Origin: Pelomonas sp. Root1444
Lineage (GTDB): Bacteria; Pseudomonadota; Gammaproteobacteria; Burkholderiales; Burkholderiaceae_C
NCBI RefSeq assembly: GCF_001426885.1
Contig: NZ_LMFP01000013.1
Span: 1 to 64,000, forward strand
DNA: 64,000 bases
Reading direction: 5' to 3'
Shown: positions 9,982 through 19,455 of the stretch, one piece after another
Position numbering within the stretch: position 1 is the stretch's first letter
How the letters are laid out: each line of letters begins with the position of its first letter
The notes under the pieces: model-generated
Told to the model about the DNA's origin: nothing
Seen by the model: the letters and a program-made list of their open reading frames with translations, nothing else
The model's database searches: none
Program-made: the position numbers and the translations under genes

Positions 9982-10664
9982 AACTGCCGCTCGAACTGCC
10001 CGACAGCGACTGGCGCCCCGTCGTCGAGGCCTGGGCGGCGTCGCCGGCCGGTCAACGGCTGCAGGCCTTTCTGGAAGAGCGCGCCGCCGCCGGCGCCACC
10101 ATCTACCCGCCCGAGCCGCTGCGCGCGCTGACCCTGACGCCGCTGGCGCAGACCCGCGTCGTCATCCTGGGCCAGGACCCGTACCACGGCCCCGGCCAGG
10201 CCGAGGGCCTGAGCTTCAGCGTGCCGCCCGGCGTGCCGCTGCCGCCCAGCCTGCGCAACATCTTCAAGGAGATCCAGCGCGACCTCGGCAAGCCCTTCCC
10301 GCCCAACGGCAGCCTCGTCAGCTGGGCCAAGGGCGGCACGCTGCTGCTGAACGCCGTGCTGACGGTGGAGGACGGCCAGCCCGCCAGCCACGCCAACCGC
10401 GGCTGGGAGGCACTGACCGACGCGCTCATCAAAGCCGCCGCCGAGGACCCGGCGCCCAAGGTTTTCATGCTGTGGGGCAGCTACGCGCAGGCCAAGGCGC
10501 CGCTGATCGAGGCCGCGCGCCAGGACCACCTCGTGCTGAAGGCCAACCACCCATCGCCGCTGTCGGCGCTCAAGCCGCCGCGGCCCTTCATCGGCTGCGG
10601 GCATTTCTCGACTGCCAAGGCCTGGCTGGAAGAACGCGGCCGGGGCGCCCTGCGCAAGGGCTGA
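9978..10664 (+). CDS. ung: Uracil-DNA glycosylase
   Basis: A family-1 uracil-DNA glycosylase that removes uracil from DNA and starts base-excision repair. The 228-aa protein carries the water-activating loop [12 protein letters not shown] (Asp67), the FS element in [11 protein letters not shown], and the leucine-intercalation loop HPSPLSA near residue 193. The ATG lies inside the trpC stop as ATGA, so ung is the distal gene of the trp transcript. Pairing trpC and ung is a recurrent arrangement in beta-proteobacteria. Confidence 0.97.
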   Translation: MKLPLELPDSDWRPVVEAWAASPAGQRLQAFLEERAAAGATIYPPEPLRALTLTPLAQTRVVILGQDPYHGPGQAEGLSFSVPPGVPLPPSLRNIFKEIQRDLGKPFPPNGSLVSWAKGGTLLLNAVLTVEDGQPASHANRGWEALTDALIKAAAEDPAPKVFMLWGSYAQAKAPLIEAARQDHLVLKANHPSPLSALKPPRPFIGCGHFSTAKAWLEERGRGALRKG

Positions 10665-10804
10665 GCACCTTCAAGCGGCGGATTGTTCCGCTCGCAGCAA
10701 CTCGCCGTTCTATTGCGCCCACTTTTTCTCGCGGCGCTCAATTCCTAAAGTGACAACCAGCCGGCACACCACCCCTTCCACGGTGGCCGGCCAGGAGAGT
10801 CACC

Positions 10805-10960
10805 ATGAACAACACCCGCTCGCTTTTCACGCTGATCACCGCCGCGACGGCCGTCACGGCGCTGGCGGCGGGCCTGCTGCTGGCCATCAGCGCGCCGGCA
10901 CCGGTGGCAGAGGACTTCGGCCACACGGTGGTCGTCACCGCCGCGGCTGACGAGGCCTAA
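10805..10960 (+). CDS. Small single-pass membrane or secreted protein (51 aa)
   Basis: A short ORF with ATG 10805 and a good ribosome binding site (GGAGAG about six bases upstream). The product is MNNTRSLFTLITAATAVTAL followed by more hydrophobic residues up to about residue 30, then a short acidic tail. It is either a signal peptide plus a tiny mature peptide or a membrane anchor. Its TAA overlaps the convergent LysR gene stop by 3 bp. No family recognised. The clear Shine-Dalgarno sequence and topology make it likely real. Confidence 0.55.
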   Translation: MNNTRSLFTLITAATAVTALAAGLLLAISAPAPVAEDFGHTVVVTAAADEA

Positions 10961-11892
10961 GCAGCGGCGCAGCGGACCTTCAGCCCGGCCGTCGCCGACT
11001 GCCCGAGCAGTTCGACCACCCAGTCCACGAACACCCGCAGCTTGCTGCTGAGGTGGCGGTTGGGCGGGTAGACGACGTGCACCGGGATCGGGTCGGCCTG
11101 CCAGTCCTCCAGCACGCGCACCAGTTGGCCGCTCTTCATCAGCGGCGCGGCCATGAAGCAGGTCAGCTGCATCACGCCCAGATGGGCCAGCCCCGCATTG
11201 AGATAGCCGGTGGCGTCGTTGACGGCGATGACGTGGTTGCCGACCACATCCACCGCCTCGTCGCCGCGGCGGAAGGTGTCGGGCACCAGCTTGCCACTGC
11301 GCGCCGAAAAATAGCCCACCATGCGGTGCGGCGGTTGCGTCAGCTCCAGCGGGTGCGCCGGCGTGCCGTGGCGGCGCAGGTACTCCGGCGTCGCGCAGGT
11401 CACCATGTGGAACTCGCCGATGCGCCGTGCCACCAGGCTCTGGTCGGTCAGCTCGCCACCGCGGATGACGCAGTCGATGTTGTCGCTGATCAGGTCCACC
11501 GTGCGGTCGCTGACGCCCAGCTCGATCTGGATGTCCGGGTACTTGGCGTAGAAGTCCGGCAGGTGCGGAATGATCATCTCGCGGCCCACCACGCCCGGCA
11601 CGTCGACACGGATGCGCCCGCGCGGCGTCACGCGCGCCTGGCTCATGCTGCCCTCCAGTTCCTCCAGGTCTGACAGCAGGCGCAGCGCGCGCTCGTAGTA
11701 GGCGGCGCCATCGGGCGTCACGGTGACGCGGCGTGTCGTGCGGTTCAGCAGCTTGGTGCGCAGGTGGGATTCCAGCGTCTGGATCAGGCGCGTGACCGTG
11801 GCCTTGGGCAGGTCCAGCGAGTCGGCGGCGCGCGTGAAGGTGCCGGCTTCGACGACCCGGACATAGGCTTGCATGGCAGTGAGTCGGTCCAT
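10957..11892 (-). CDS. LysR family transcriptional regulator
   Basis: A 311-aa LysR-type regulator: winged helix-turn-helix at residues 1-60 (MDRLTAMQAYVRVVEAGTFT, then KATVTRLIQTLE) and a periplasmic-binding-protein-like effector domain from about 90. The start at ATG 11892 matches the family; the open frame continues far upstream (to 13152) but only as antisense of the hydrolase and adaptor genes. It is divergent from the hydrolase/RND efflux genes, the standard placement for the regulator of a MexEF-type pump. The effector is unknown. Its 3' end overlaps the 51-aa ORF. Confidence 0.92.
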   Translation of the reverse strand: MDRLTAMQAYVRVVEAGTFTRAADSLDLPKATVTRLIQTLESHLRTKLLNRTTRRVTVTPDGAAYYERALRLLSDLEELEGSMSQARVTPRGRIRVDVPGVVGREMIIPHLPDFYAKYPDIQIELGVSDRTVDLISDNIDCVIRGGELTDQSLVARRIGEFHMVTCATPEYLRRHGTPAHPLELTQPPHRMVGYFSARSGKLVPDTFRRGDEAVDVVGNHVIAVNDATGYLNAGLAHLGVMQLTCFMAAPLMKSGQLVRVLEDWQADPIPVHVVYPPNRHLSSKLRVFVDWVVELLGQSATAGLKVRCAAA

Positions 11893-11997
11893 GGGCTTCG
11901 GAGGGCTGCGGAAGCCTTCGATTGTTCCACGCCGAGGAAAAGTGAGTCGCTTTGCAGGGCGTTTATCTGGAGGGCGCCAGTCCCTATCTTTCGGTCC

Positions 11998-12795
11998 ATG
12001 GACAAGCTCGCCTTTCCTTTCACACCGCCCACCGCACTGCGCCTGGGCCCTGCCCCCGGCCTTGCAGCCGAGCGCCATGCCGCGCGCCGGCCGCTGGCGG
12101 GCGGCGGGCGGGCGCTGCTGCTGTGGCTGCATGACGGCGGCTTCACCGGCGGCTCGCTGGCGTCGGCGCGGGCGCGGGCAGAGATGCTGGCCGAGGCGGG
12201 CGCCGATGTCGTCGCCATCGACTACCCGCTCGCGCCGGAGCACCGCTTCCCGGCCGCGCTGGCCGCCGCCTTCGAGGCCCTGAAGGCGCTGGCTGCCAAG
12301 CCCGCCAAGCTGACGGGCAGTGCGCAGACGGCCTTGTTCGTGGCCGGCGAGGAGGCCGGCGGCAACCTCGCCGCGGCGCTGGCGCTGATGGCCCGCGACC
12401 AGCACGCGCCGGCGCTCGCCGGCCAGTTGCTGATCTCGCCCATGCTGGACCCGCAGCTCGGCAGCGCCTCCATGCGCGAGGGCGAATGCGGCGGCTGCGA
12501 ATGCCTCTATGCCAAGGGCTGGCAGGCCTATCTGGGCGGCACGACGCGCGCCGACCATCCCTATGCCGCGCCGCTGAACGCCACCCGCCTCGGCGGGCTG
12601 CCCGATGCGCTGGTGCTGGGCGTCGCCGGCCATCCGCTCAATGACGAGGCGCGCCGCTATGCCGCCGCGTTGCGCGCCCACGGCGGCACGGCCCGCGACC
12701 TGACGCTGCCCGCCATCGCCGCCGCCCATGTGCTGGCGCCGGTGCACGACTTCCTCAGCCAGGCCACCGGCCGGGCGTTGTCGATACCCGCTTGA
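11998..12795 (+). CDS. Alpha/beta hydrolase of the HSL type, probable pseudo-enzyme
   Basis: A 265-aa member of the hormone-sensitive-lipase-like hydrolases. The oxyanion element is HDGGF (residues 45-49), followed by YPLAPEHRFPAAL, diagnostic of the family. Where the family has GDSAGG this protein reads GEEAGGN (117-123), so the catalytic serine is replaced by Glu119. The acid region is GHPLNDEARRYAAAL, and a histidine occurs in IAAAHVLAP near the end. I infer loss of classical esterase activity and possibly a binding or structural role. It starts 106 bp from the divergent LysR gene and ends 31 bp before the efflux adaptor gene, so it is probably the first gene of that operon. Confidence 0.85.
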   Translation: MDKLAFPFTPPTALRLGPAPGLAAERHAARRPLAGGGRALLLWLHDGGFTGGSLASARARAEMLAEAGADVVAIDYPLAPEHRFPAALAAAFEALKALAAKPAKLTGSAQTALFVAGEEAGGNLAAALALMARDQHAPALAGQLLISPMLDPQLGSASMREGECGGCECLYAKGWQAYLGGTTRADHPYAAPLNATRLGGLPDALVLGVAGHPLNDEARRYAAALRAHGGTARDLTLPAIAAAHVLAPVHDFLSQATGRALSIPA

Positions 12796-12826
12796 TTCCT
12801 GCTTGACCCTTCGGAGAGAAATAGAA

Positions 12827-14062
12827 ATGCAGTCCACCCCTCGTTCCAACCGCATCCCTCGTCGTGCCGGCTTGATTGCCGGCGCCGCCGCCCTCGTCGC
12901 CCTGGGCGCCGTGGGCTTTGCGCAGTTCGGCAGCGGCCCCGCGCAGGCCGACCCCGCCGCCGCGGCGCCGCCGGCCACGCCGGTGTCCGTCGCCCAGGTC
13001 GTCAGCCAGGACGTGGCGGCCTGGAACGAGTTCTCCGGCCGGCTGGAGGCCGTGGAGCGCGTCGACGTGCGGGCCCGCGTGTCGGGCGCCGTGCAGGCGG
13101 TGCACTTCCGCGAGGGCAGCCTCGTCAAGGCCGGCGACCTGCTCGTCACCATCGACCCCGCGCCCTACCAGGCGGAGGTGGCTCGCCTCGAAGCGCAGGT
13201 AGCCGCAGCCCAGGCGCGCGTGACCTACTCGCAGAGCGAGGCGGCTCGGGCCAAGGCGCTGTGGGAAGACCGCGCCGTGGCCCGCCGCGAGTTCGACGAG
13301 AAGGACAACGCCGCACGCGAGGCCGCCGCCAACCTGCGCGCCGCGCAGGCCGCGTTGCAGTCGGCACAGCTGAACCTGAGCTACACCCAGGTGCGCGCGC
13401 CGGTGGCCGGCCGCGTTGGCCGGATCGAGGTCACGCAGGGCAACCTCGTCGCCGCTGGGGCCGCGGGGCCGGGCTCGGCGGTGCTGACGACGCTGGTGTC
13501 GGTCAGCCCCATCTACGCCAGCTTCGACGCGGACGAGAAGGTGGTGCGCGAGGCGCTGGCCTCGCTGCCCAACGGCGCCGCCGATCGCCGCGGCATCGAC
13601 CGCATCCCGGTGGAGATGCTGACCGGCAGCGACAAGGCCACCCACGGGCGGTTGCAACTCGTCGACAACCAGGTCGACGCCAAGAGCGGCACGCTGCGCG
13701 TGCGGGCCGTCTTCGACAACAAGGACGGCGGCCTGATGCCGGGCCAGTTCGCCAAGCTGCGCATGGGCCAGGCCCGCAACGAGGCGGCGCTGCTCGTCAA
13801 CGAACGTGCCGTCGGCACCGACCAGGACAAGCGTTATGTCATCGTCGTCGGCCAGGGCAACCAGGCCGAGTGGCGGCCGGTGACGCTGGGCGCGAACGTG
13901 AACGGCCTGCGCGTCGTGACCAGCGGGCTCAAGGCCGGCGAGCGCGTCGTCGTCGGCGGCGTGCAGCGGGTGAGACCGGGATCGGTCCTCGCGCCCAAGG
14001 ACGTGGCGATGGACGCCAAACCCGAGTTGGCTGCCCAGCAAGCCGGCAACAAGAACTCCTAA
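12827..14062 (+). CDS. RND efflux periplasmic adaptor (MexE/AcrA family)
   Basis: The membrane-fusion protein links an inner-membrane RND pump to the outer-membrane channel. The 411-aa protein has an uncleaved or cleaved hydrophobic N terminus (residues 14-32) without a lipobox cysteine. Next come an EFSGRLEAVERVDVRARVSG beta-barrel/lipoyl entry, a long coiled-coil hairpin (about 110-185), the second lipoyl half APVAGRVGRIEVTQGNLV, and beta-barrel and membrane-proximal domains. The WNEFSGRLEA signature is like MexE rather than AcrA. ATG 12827 has GGAGAG ten bases upstream. Confidence 0.92.
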   Translation: MQSTPRSNRIPRRAGLIAGAAALVALGAVGFAQFGSGPAQADPAAAAPPATPVSVAQVVSQDVAAWNEFSGRLEAVERVDVRARVSGAVQAVHFREGSLVKAGDLLVTIDPAPYQAEVARLEAQVAAAQARVTYSQSEAARAKALWEDRAVARREFDEKDNAAREAAANLRAAQAALQSAQLNLSYTQVRAPVAGRVGRIEVTQGNLVAAGAAGPGSAVLTTLVSVSPIYASFDADEKVVREALASLPNGAADRRGIDRIPVEMLTGSDKATHGRLQLVDNQVDAKSGTLRVRAVFDNKDGGLMPGQFAKLRMGQARNEAALLVNERAVGTDQDKRYVIVVGQGNQAEWRPVTLGANVNGLRVVTSGLKAGERVVVGGVQRVRPGSVLAPKDVAMDAKPELAAQQAGNKNS

Positions 14063-14137
14063 GCCACCACCTCAGCGCATGCCCCTGTAGCGGGCCGGTT
14101 CAGCCGGTCTGCGGGGGGCGCGTTGCCCGGAGCACCC

Positions 14138-17100
14138 ATGAACCTCTCCAAATTCTTCATCGACCGCCCCATCTTCGCGGGCGTGCTGTCGCTGCTGATC
14201 TTCATCGGCGGCCTGCTGTCGATCCGCGCGCTGCCGATCTCGGAGTACCCCGACGTCGTGCCGCCCTCGGTCGTCGTGCGCGCCCAGTACCCCGGCGCCA
14301 ACCCCAAGGTCATCGCCGAGACGGTGGCAACGCCGCTCGAGGAGGCCATCAACGGCGTCGAGGACATGCTCTACATGAGCAGCCAGGCGACCACCGACGG
14401 CCTGATGACGCTGACCGTCAGCTTCAAGCTCGGCACCGACCCCGACAAGGCGCAGCAGCTGGTGCAGAACCGCGTCAGCCAGGCCGAGGCGCGGCTGCCC
14501 GAGGAGGTCAAGCGCCTGGGCGTGACGACGGTCAAGAGCAGCCCCGACCTCACCATGGTCGTGCACCTGACCTCGCCCAACGAGCGCTACGACATGACCT
14601 ATCTGCGCAACTACGCGCTGCTCAACGTCAAGGACCGCCTCGCGCGCATCCCCGGCGTGGGCCAGGTGCTGATGTTCGGCTCGGGCGACTACGCGATGCG
14701 CGTCTGGCTGGACCCGCAGAAGGTGGCCGAGCACGGCCTCTCGGCCAACGACGTGGTGACCGCCATCCGCGGCCAGAACGTGCAGGCCGCGGCCGGCGTG
14801 GTCGGCGCATCGCCGGGGCTGCAGGGCATCGACCTGCAGCTGTCGGTCAACGCACAGGGCCGGTTGCAATCGGTCGAGGAGTTCGGCGACATCATCGTCA
14901 AGAGCGGTGAAGGCCAAAACTCAGGCGCGGTGACGCGCCTGCGCGACCTGGGCCGCATCGAACTGGGCGCCAGCGAATACGCGCTGCGCTCACTGCTCGA
15001 CAACAAGCCCGCCGTCGCCGTGCCGATCTTCCAGGCCCCGGGTGGCAACGCGCTGGACATCTCCACCAACGTGCGCGCCACGATGGAAGAGCTGAAGGCG
15101 GCCATGCCCGAAGGCGTCGAATACACCATCGTCTACGACCCGACGCAGTTCGTCCGCGCGTCCATCGAGTCCGTCATCCACACGTTGCTGGAAGCCGTCG
15201 CGCTGGTGGTGCTGGTCGTCATCCTGTTCCTGCAGACCTGGCGCGCGTCCATCATCCCGCTGCTGGCCGTGCCGGTGTCCATCATCGGCACCTTCGCGGT
15301 GATGCATGGCTTCGGCTTCTCGATCAACGCGCTGAGCCTGTTCGGCCTGGTGCTTGCGATCGGCATCGTGGTGGACGACGCCATCGTGGTGGTGGAGAAC
15401 GTGGAGCGCAACATCGCGTCCGGCCTCTCGCCGCGCGACGCGACCTACCAGGCCATGCGTGAGGTCTCCGGCCCCATCATCGCCATCGCGCTGACGCTGA
15501 TCTCGGTGTTCGTGCCGCTGGCCTTCATCACCGGCCTGACGGGCCAGTTCTACAAGCAGTTCGCGCTGACCATCGCCATCTCGACGGTGATCTCGGCGAT
15601 CAATTCGCTGACGCTCTCGCCCGCGCTCGCCGCGATGCTGCTGAAGGGCCACCACGAGCCCAAGGACGCGCTGACCCGCGGCATGGACCGCGTGCTGGGC
15701 GGTTTCTTCGGCCGCTTCAACCGGCTCTTCACCCGCAGCTCGGAGAAGTACGGCAGCGGCGTGAAGACGCTGATGTCGCGCAAGGCCGTGATGATGGTCG
15801 TCTACCTGGTGCTGGTGGCTGCCACGGCGGGCCTGTTCAAGGCCGTGCGCGGCGGGTTCGTGCCGGGGCAGGACAAGCAGTACCTGATCGGCTTCGCGCA
15901 ACTGCCTGACGGCGCGACGCTGGACCGCACCGAGGACGTCATCCGCCGCATGACCGACATCACGCTGAAGACGCCGGGCGTGGAGCACGCCGTGGCCTTC
16001 CCCGGCCTGTCGATCAACGGCTTCACCAACAGCTCCAGCTCGGGCATCGTCTTCGCGACGCTGAAGCCCTTCGCCGAGCGCAAGAGCAAGGACCTGTCCG
16101 CGGGCGCGATTGCCGGTTCGCTGAATGCGCAGTACGGCGCCATCGAGGACGCCTTCATCGTCATGTTCCCGCCGCCGCCCGTGCAGGGCCTGGGCACGAC
16201 GGGCGGCTTCAAGCTGCAGCTGCAGGACCGCGGCGGCGTGGGCTACGAGGCGATGGACCAGGCGGTCAAGGCATTCATGGCCAAGGCCGGAAATCCGGCA
16301 ACAGCGCCCGAACTGGCCGGCCTGTTCTCCAGCTACCAGGTCAACGTGCCGCAGCTGTTCGCCGACCTCGACCGCACCCGCGCCCGCCAGCTCGGCGTGG
16401 CCGTGACGGACGTGTTCGACACCATGCAGATCTACCTCGGCAGCCTGTACGTGAACGACTTCAACAAGTTCGGCCGCACCTACTCGGTCCGCGTGCAGGC
16501 CGATGCGCCCTACCGCGCCCGCGCCGAGGACATCGGCGCACTGAAGGTGCGCTCGTCGTCGGGCGAGATGGTGCCGCTGTCCGCGCTGATGAAGGTCAAC
16601 CCGAGCTTTGGCCCGGAGCGCGCCATGCGCTACAACGGCTTCCTGTCCGCCGACATCAACGGCGGCGCGGCGCCTGGCTTCTCGTCGGGCCAGGCCCAGG
16701 CAGCGGTGGAGCGCATCGCCGCCGAGACGCTGCCGCCCGGCGTCGGCTTCGAGTGGACCGACCTGACCTACCAGGAAAAGATCGCCGGCAACTCGGGTGC
16801 GTGGGTGTTCCCGCTGGCCATCCTGCTGGTGTTCCTGGTGCTGGCCGCGCAGTACGAAAGCCTGACGCTGCCGATCGCCATCCTGCTCATCGTGCCCATG
16901 GGCCTGCTGGCGGCGATGACAGGCGTGTGGATGAGCCACGGCGACAACAACGTGTTCACGCAGATCGGATTGATCGTGCTGGTCGGCCTGTCTGCCAAGA
17001 ACGCCATCCTGATCGTCGAGTTCGCCCGTGAGCTTGAGTTTGCTGGCCGCACGCCGGTGCAGGCGGCGCTGGAGGCCGCGCGGCTGCGGCTGCGCCCCAT

Positions 17101-17374
17101 CCTGATGACGTCGATGGCCTTCGTCATGGGCGTGCTGCCGCTGGTGCTGAGCACCGGCGCCGGCGCCGAGATGCGCCAGGCCATGGGCATCGCCGTCTTC
17201 GCCGGAATGATCGGCGTGACGCTGTTCGGCCTGTTCCTGACGCCGCTGTTCTACGTCACCCTTCGCCGCCTGGCAGGCAATGCGCCGCTGCGCCACCACG
17301 GCGGCAAGGTCGCCGCACCGGCGCAGCCCGTCGCTGCATCCGTCACTGATGCCCTGCCGCAACGAGGAAAGTGA
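14138..17374 (+). CDS. RND efflux pump inner-membrane transporter (HAE1, MexF-like)
   Basis: A proton-driven multidrug exporter of 1078 aa. Family hallmarks are MNLSKFFIDRPIFAGVLSLL, the TM4 proton-relay aspartates in LAIGIVVDDAIVVVENVERN, and the relay lysine in GLSAKNAILIVEFA. The two large periplasmic loops and the C-terminal MAFVMGVLPLVLSTGAG are present. ATG 14138 is preferred to an in-frame TTG at 14123 because GGAG lies about eight bases upstream and the family begins with MNLSKFF. The stop lies 5 bp before the outer-membrane factor start. Together with its neighbours it forms a MexEF-OprN-like tripartite pump; substrates cannot be predicted. Confidence 0.96.
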   Translation: MNLSKFFIDRPIFAGVLSLLIFIGGLLSIRALPISEYPDVVPPSVVVRAQYPGANPKVIAETVATPLEEAINGVEDMLYMSSQATTDGLMTLTVSFKLGTDPDKAQQLVQNRVSQAEARLPEEVKRLGVTTVKSSPDLTMVVHLTSPNERYDMTYLRNYALLNVKDRLARIPGVGQVLMFGSGDYAMRVWLDPQKVAEHGLSANDVVTAIRGQNVQAAAGVVGASPGLQGIDLQLSVNAQGRLQSVEEFGDIIVKSGEGQNSGAVTRLRDLGRIELGASEYALRSLLDNKPAVAVPIFQAPGGNALDISTNVRATMEELKAAMPEGVEYTIVYDPTQFVRASIESVIHTLLEAVALVVLVVILFLQTWRASIIPLLAVPVSIIGTFAVMHGFGFSINALSLFGLVLAIGIVVDDAIVVVENVERNIASGLSPRDATYQAMREVSGPIIAIALTLISVFVPLAFITGLTGQFYKQFALTIAISTVISAINSLTLSPALAAMLLKGHHEPKDALTRGMDRVLGGFFGRFNRLFTRSSEKYGSGVKTLMSRKAVMMVVYLVLVAATAGLFKAVRGGFVPGQDKQYLIGFAQLPDGATLDRTEDVIRRMTDITLKTPGVEHAVAFPGLSINGFTNSSSSGIVFATLKPFAERKSKDLSAGAIAGSLNAQYGAIEDAFIVMFPPPPVQGLGTTGGFKLQLQDRGGVGYEAMDQAVKAFMAKAGNPATAPELAGLFSSYQVNVPQLFADLDRTRARQLGVAVTDVFDTMQIYLGSLYVNDFNKFGRTYSVRVQADAPYRARAEDIGALKVRSSSGEMVPLSALMKVNPSFGPERAMRYNGFLSADINGGAAPGFSSGQAQAAVERIAAETLPPGVGFEWTDLTYQEKIAGNSGAWVFPLAILLVFLVLAAQYESLTLPIAILLIVPMGLLAAMTGVWMSHGDNNVFTQIGLIVLVGLSAKNAILIVEFARELEFAGRTPVQAALEAARLRLRPILMTSMAFVMGVLPLVLSTGAGAEMRQAMGIAVFAGMIGVTLFGLFLTPLFYVTLRRLAGNAPLRHHGGKVAAPAQPVAASVTDALPQRGK

Positions 17375-17379
17375 TCATT

Positions 17380-18747
17380 ATGAAATTGAACCTGACCCCA
17401 CTTTTTGCAGCGCTGCTGCTGGCCGGCTGCGCGTCGGTTGGCAGCGTCGACCCGGCCCAGCTGCCCCAGGCGCCTGCCACCTACAAGTCAACGGCTGCGA
17501 ACGGCGCGCCTGCGCTGACCAGCAGCTGGTGGCAGCCTTTCGCCGACCCGGTGCTGGACGACCTCGTCGCCCGTGCGATGGCGGCCAACACCAGCGTGCA
17601 GGCCGCCGCCAGCCGGCTGGCACTGGCACGGGCGTCGCTAGGCTCGGCGCAGGCCTCGCGTCTGCCGCAGGTGGGCGCCTCCGCGGGCGCCGGCCGTGCC
17701 GCCGAGCCCGGCGCGCAGGGTGTGACGCAATACAGCGCCGGCCTGAACCTGGCCTATGAGCTGGACCTGGGCGGCCGCCTGCTGCACGAGCGCAATGCTG
17801 CCGCGCTGGACGTGCAGGCGCGCGAGCAGCTGCTGGCCGACGCCCGCCTGCTGGTGCAGGCCAACGTCGCCCGCGGCTACCTGGCGCTGCGCGCGCTGGA
17901 CGCCGAGCGCGACATCGTCAAGGGCACCGTCGCCGCCTATGGCGAGACGCTGGCCCTGACCGAGAAGCGCGCCCGCGCCGGCGACGTGGCCGACCTGGAC
18001 CTGGCCCGCGTGCGCGCCGAGCTGGCCGCCAACGAGGCCGAGGCGCTGGCGCTGGACCGCCGCCGCGTCGAGCTGGAGACGGCACTGGCCGTGCTGCTGG
18101 GCGAACCGGCGTCCAACTTCCGCCTTGAACCGACGACCTGGGCCACCGCGCTGCCTTCGGTGCCCGCCGGTCTGCCGAGCGAACTGCTGCAGCGCCGCCC
18201 CGACCTCGCCGCCGCGCGCAGCCAGCTCGAAGCCGCGCAGGCGCGCGTGGGCGTGGCGCGGGCTGCGTGGTGGCCCAACCTCGCGCTGACGGCGCAAGGC
18301 GGCGGCGTGTCAAGCGAAGTGTCCGAGCTGCTCAGGAGCGGCGCCAGCACCTGGGGCATCGGCCTGCTCGCTGCGCTGCCGATCTTCGATGGCGGCCGTC
18401 GCGAAGCCGGCGTCAACGCGGCCAAGGCGCAGCTGGATGGCTCGGCCATCGCCTTCCGCGAGCAGTTCCTGCTGGCCTTGAAGGACGTGGAGGACCAGCT
18501 CGGCGCACTGGCCCTGCTGCAGGCGCAGGGTGAGGCCAGTGCGCGCGCCGTCAGCGCCGCGGGCGAGGCGCTGCGGCTGTCGGACACCCGCTACCGCAAC
18601 GGCCTGGTGAGCCAGCTCGAACTGCTGGACGCGCGCCGCAGCGAACTCGCCAACAAGCGCGCCGCGCTGCAGGTGCGCTCGGCGCAGTACCAGGCCACCG
18701 TCGGGCTGATCCGTGCCCTCGGCGGCGGCTGGGCCGGCGCCGTTTGA
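17380..18747 (+). CDS. Efflux outer-membrane lipoprotein (OprM/NodT family)
   Basis: The outer-membrane channel of the tripartite pump, 455 aa. The signal peptide ends in the lipobox LLAGC, then the family phrase SSWWQPFADPVLDDLVARAM and two OEP repeats of about 200 residues, the second opening LLQRRPDLAAARSQLEAAQA, with ALPIFDGGRREA near the end. ATG 17380 is preferred over GTG 17371 because GAGGAAA at about 17364 is at a proper distance and the GTG overlaps the preceding stop. It completes the LysR-controlled efflux operon. Confidence 0.95.
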   Translation: MKLNLTPLFAALLLAGCASVGSVDPAQLPQAPATYKSTAANGAPALTSSWWQPFADPVLDDLVARAMAANTSVQAAASRLALARASLGSAQASRLPQVGASAGAGRAAEPGAQGVTQYSAGLNLAYELDLGGRLLHERNAAALDVQAREQLLADARLLVQANVARGYLALRALDAERDIVKGTVAAYGETLALTEKRARAGDVADLDLARVRAELAANEAEALALDRRRVELETALAVLLGEPASNFRLEPTTWATALPSVPAGLPSELLQRRPDLAAARSQLEAAQARVGVARAAWWPNLALTAQGGGVSSEVSELLRSGASTWGIGLLAALPIFDGGRREAGVNAAKAQLDGSAIAFREQFLLALKDVEDQLGALALLQAQGEASARAVSAAGEALRLSDTRYRNGLVSQLELLDARRSELANKRAALQVRSAQYQATVGLIRALGGGWAGAV

Positions 18748-18780
18748 GCCCACCGCGGCGGCTGGCGCGGCGACACCCCG

Positions 18781-19455
18781 TCAGGCTGGCAGACGCCTGA
18801 GCATGGCGACGTTCACCGCCGTGCGCACTTCGAAGCCCAGGCTTTCGTAGAGCGCGATCGCGGCGGTGTTCGTCGCCCATGCATGCAGGAACGGCAGCTC
18901 ACCGCGGCGCTGGATCTCCGCCGTCACGGCCGCCGACAAGCGGCGCGCGAGGCCTCGGCCGCGGAAATCCGGATGCGTACAGACGCCGCTGACCTCGACA
19001 TGACCGGGCCAGCGCATGCGCTCGCCGGCCATCGCCACCAGCCGGCCGTCGATGCGCAAGCCGATGAAGCGGCCCATCGTGTGCGTGCGGGGCAGGAACG
19101 GCCCGGGCTCGGTCAATGTCGCCAGGGCCAGCATCTCGGCGGCGTCGGCGTCGCCGAGCCGCTGCAGTGCGTCGTCGACCGCGAGCCGGCGCGTCGCCAC
19201 CATCTGCACGCCCGGCGCAGCCTTGACCGTCTCGAGCCCCGCCGGCACGACGATGCGCGGCACCTGCAGCAGGTAGACAGCGTCATCGCCCGGTTGCACC
19301 AGTTCGGCCAGCGCGGTGAGGTGGTCGGCGCCTTCGTCGGGCGTCGCGGCGAAGCGGTTGATGTCCGCCTTGAAGCGACGCGCCCGCTCGTCGCCGACGC
19401 CCCAATGCGGCTGGTGCTGCAGGCTGGCCCAGACGGGGCGGTCGAGCGCATTCAT
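18781..19455 (-). CDS. GNAT family N-acetyltransferase
   Basis: A 224-aa acetyltransferase. The C-terminal half carries the acetyl-CoA loop THPDFRGRGLARRLSAAV (the R/Q-x-x-G-x-G/A motif) and a closing WATNTAAIALYESLGFE. The N-terminal half (1-110) resembles the FR47-like/ESX-type extra domain with little conservation. The ATG at 19455 overlaps the MarR stop as ATGA, so the two are coupled, and the substrate may be the compound sensed by MarR (inference). The open frame continues upstream to 19545 inside marR and is not used. Confidence 0.88.
   Translation of the reverse strand: MNALDRPVWASLQHQPHWGVGDERARRFKADINRFAATPDEGADHLTALAELVQPGDDAVYLLQVPRIVVPAGLETVKAAPGVQMVATRRLAVDDALQRLGDADAAEMLALATLTEPGPFLPRTHTMGRFIGLRIDGRLVAMAGERMRWPGHVEVSGVCTHPDFRGRGLARRLSAAVTAEIQRRGELPFLHAWATNTAAIALYESLGFEVRTAVNVAMLRRLPA

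Noticed and set aside
11893..13152. N-terminal extension of the LysR frame
   Set aside because: The extension is antisense of the hydrolase and adaptor genes; the LysR helix-turn-helix starts at ATG 11892.
14990..17362. Long minus-strand open frame (790 codons) antisense to the RND transporter
   Set aside because: It is rich in His/Arg/Gln/Asp as expected from antisense of GC-rich coding sequence and has no family features; the plus-strand gene is certain.
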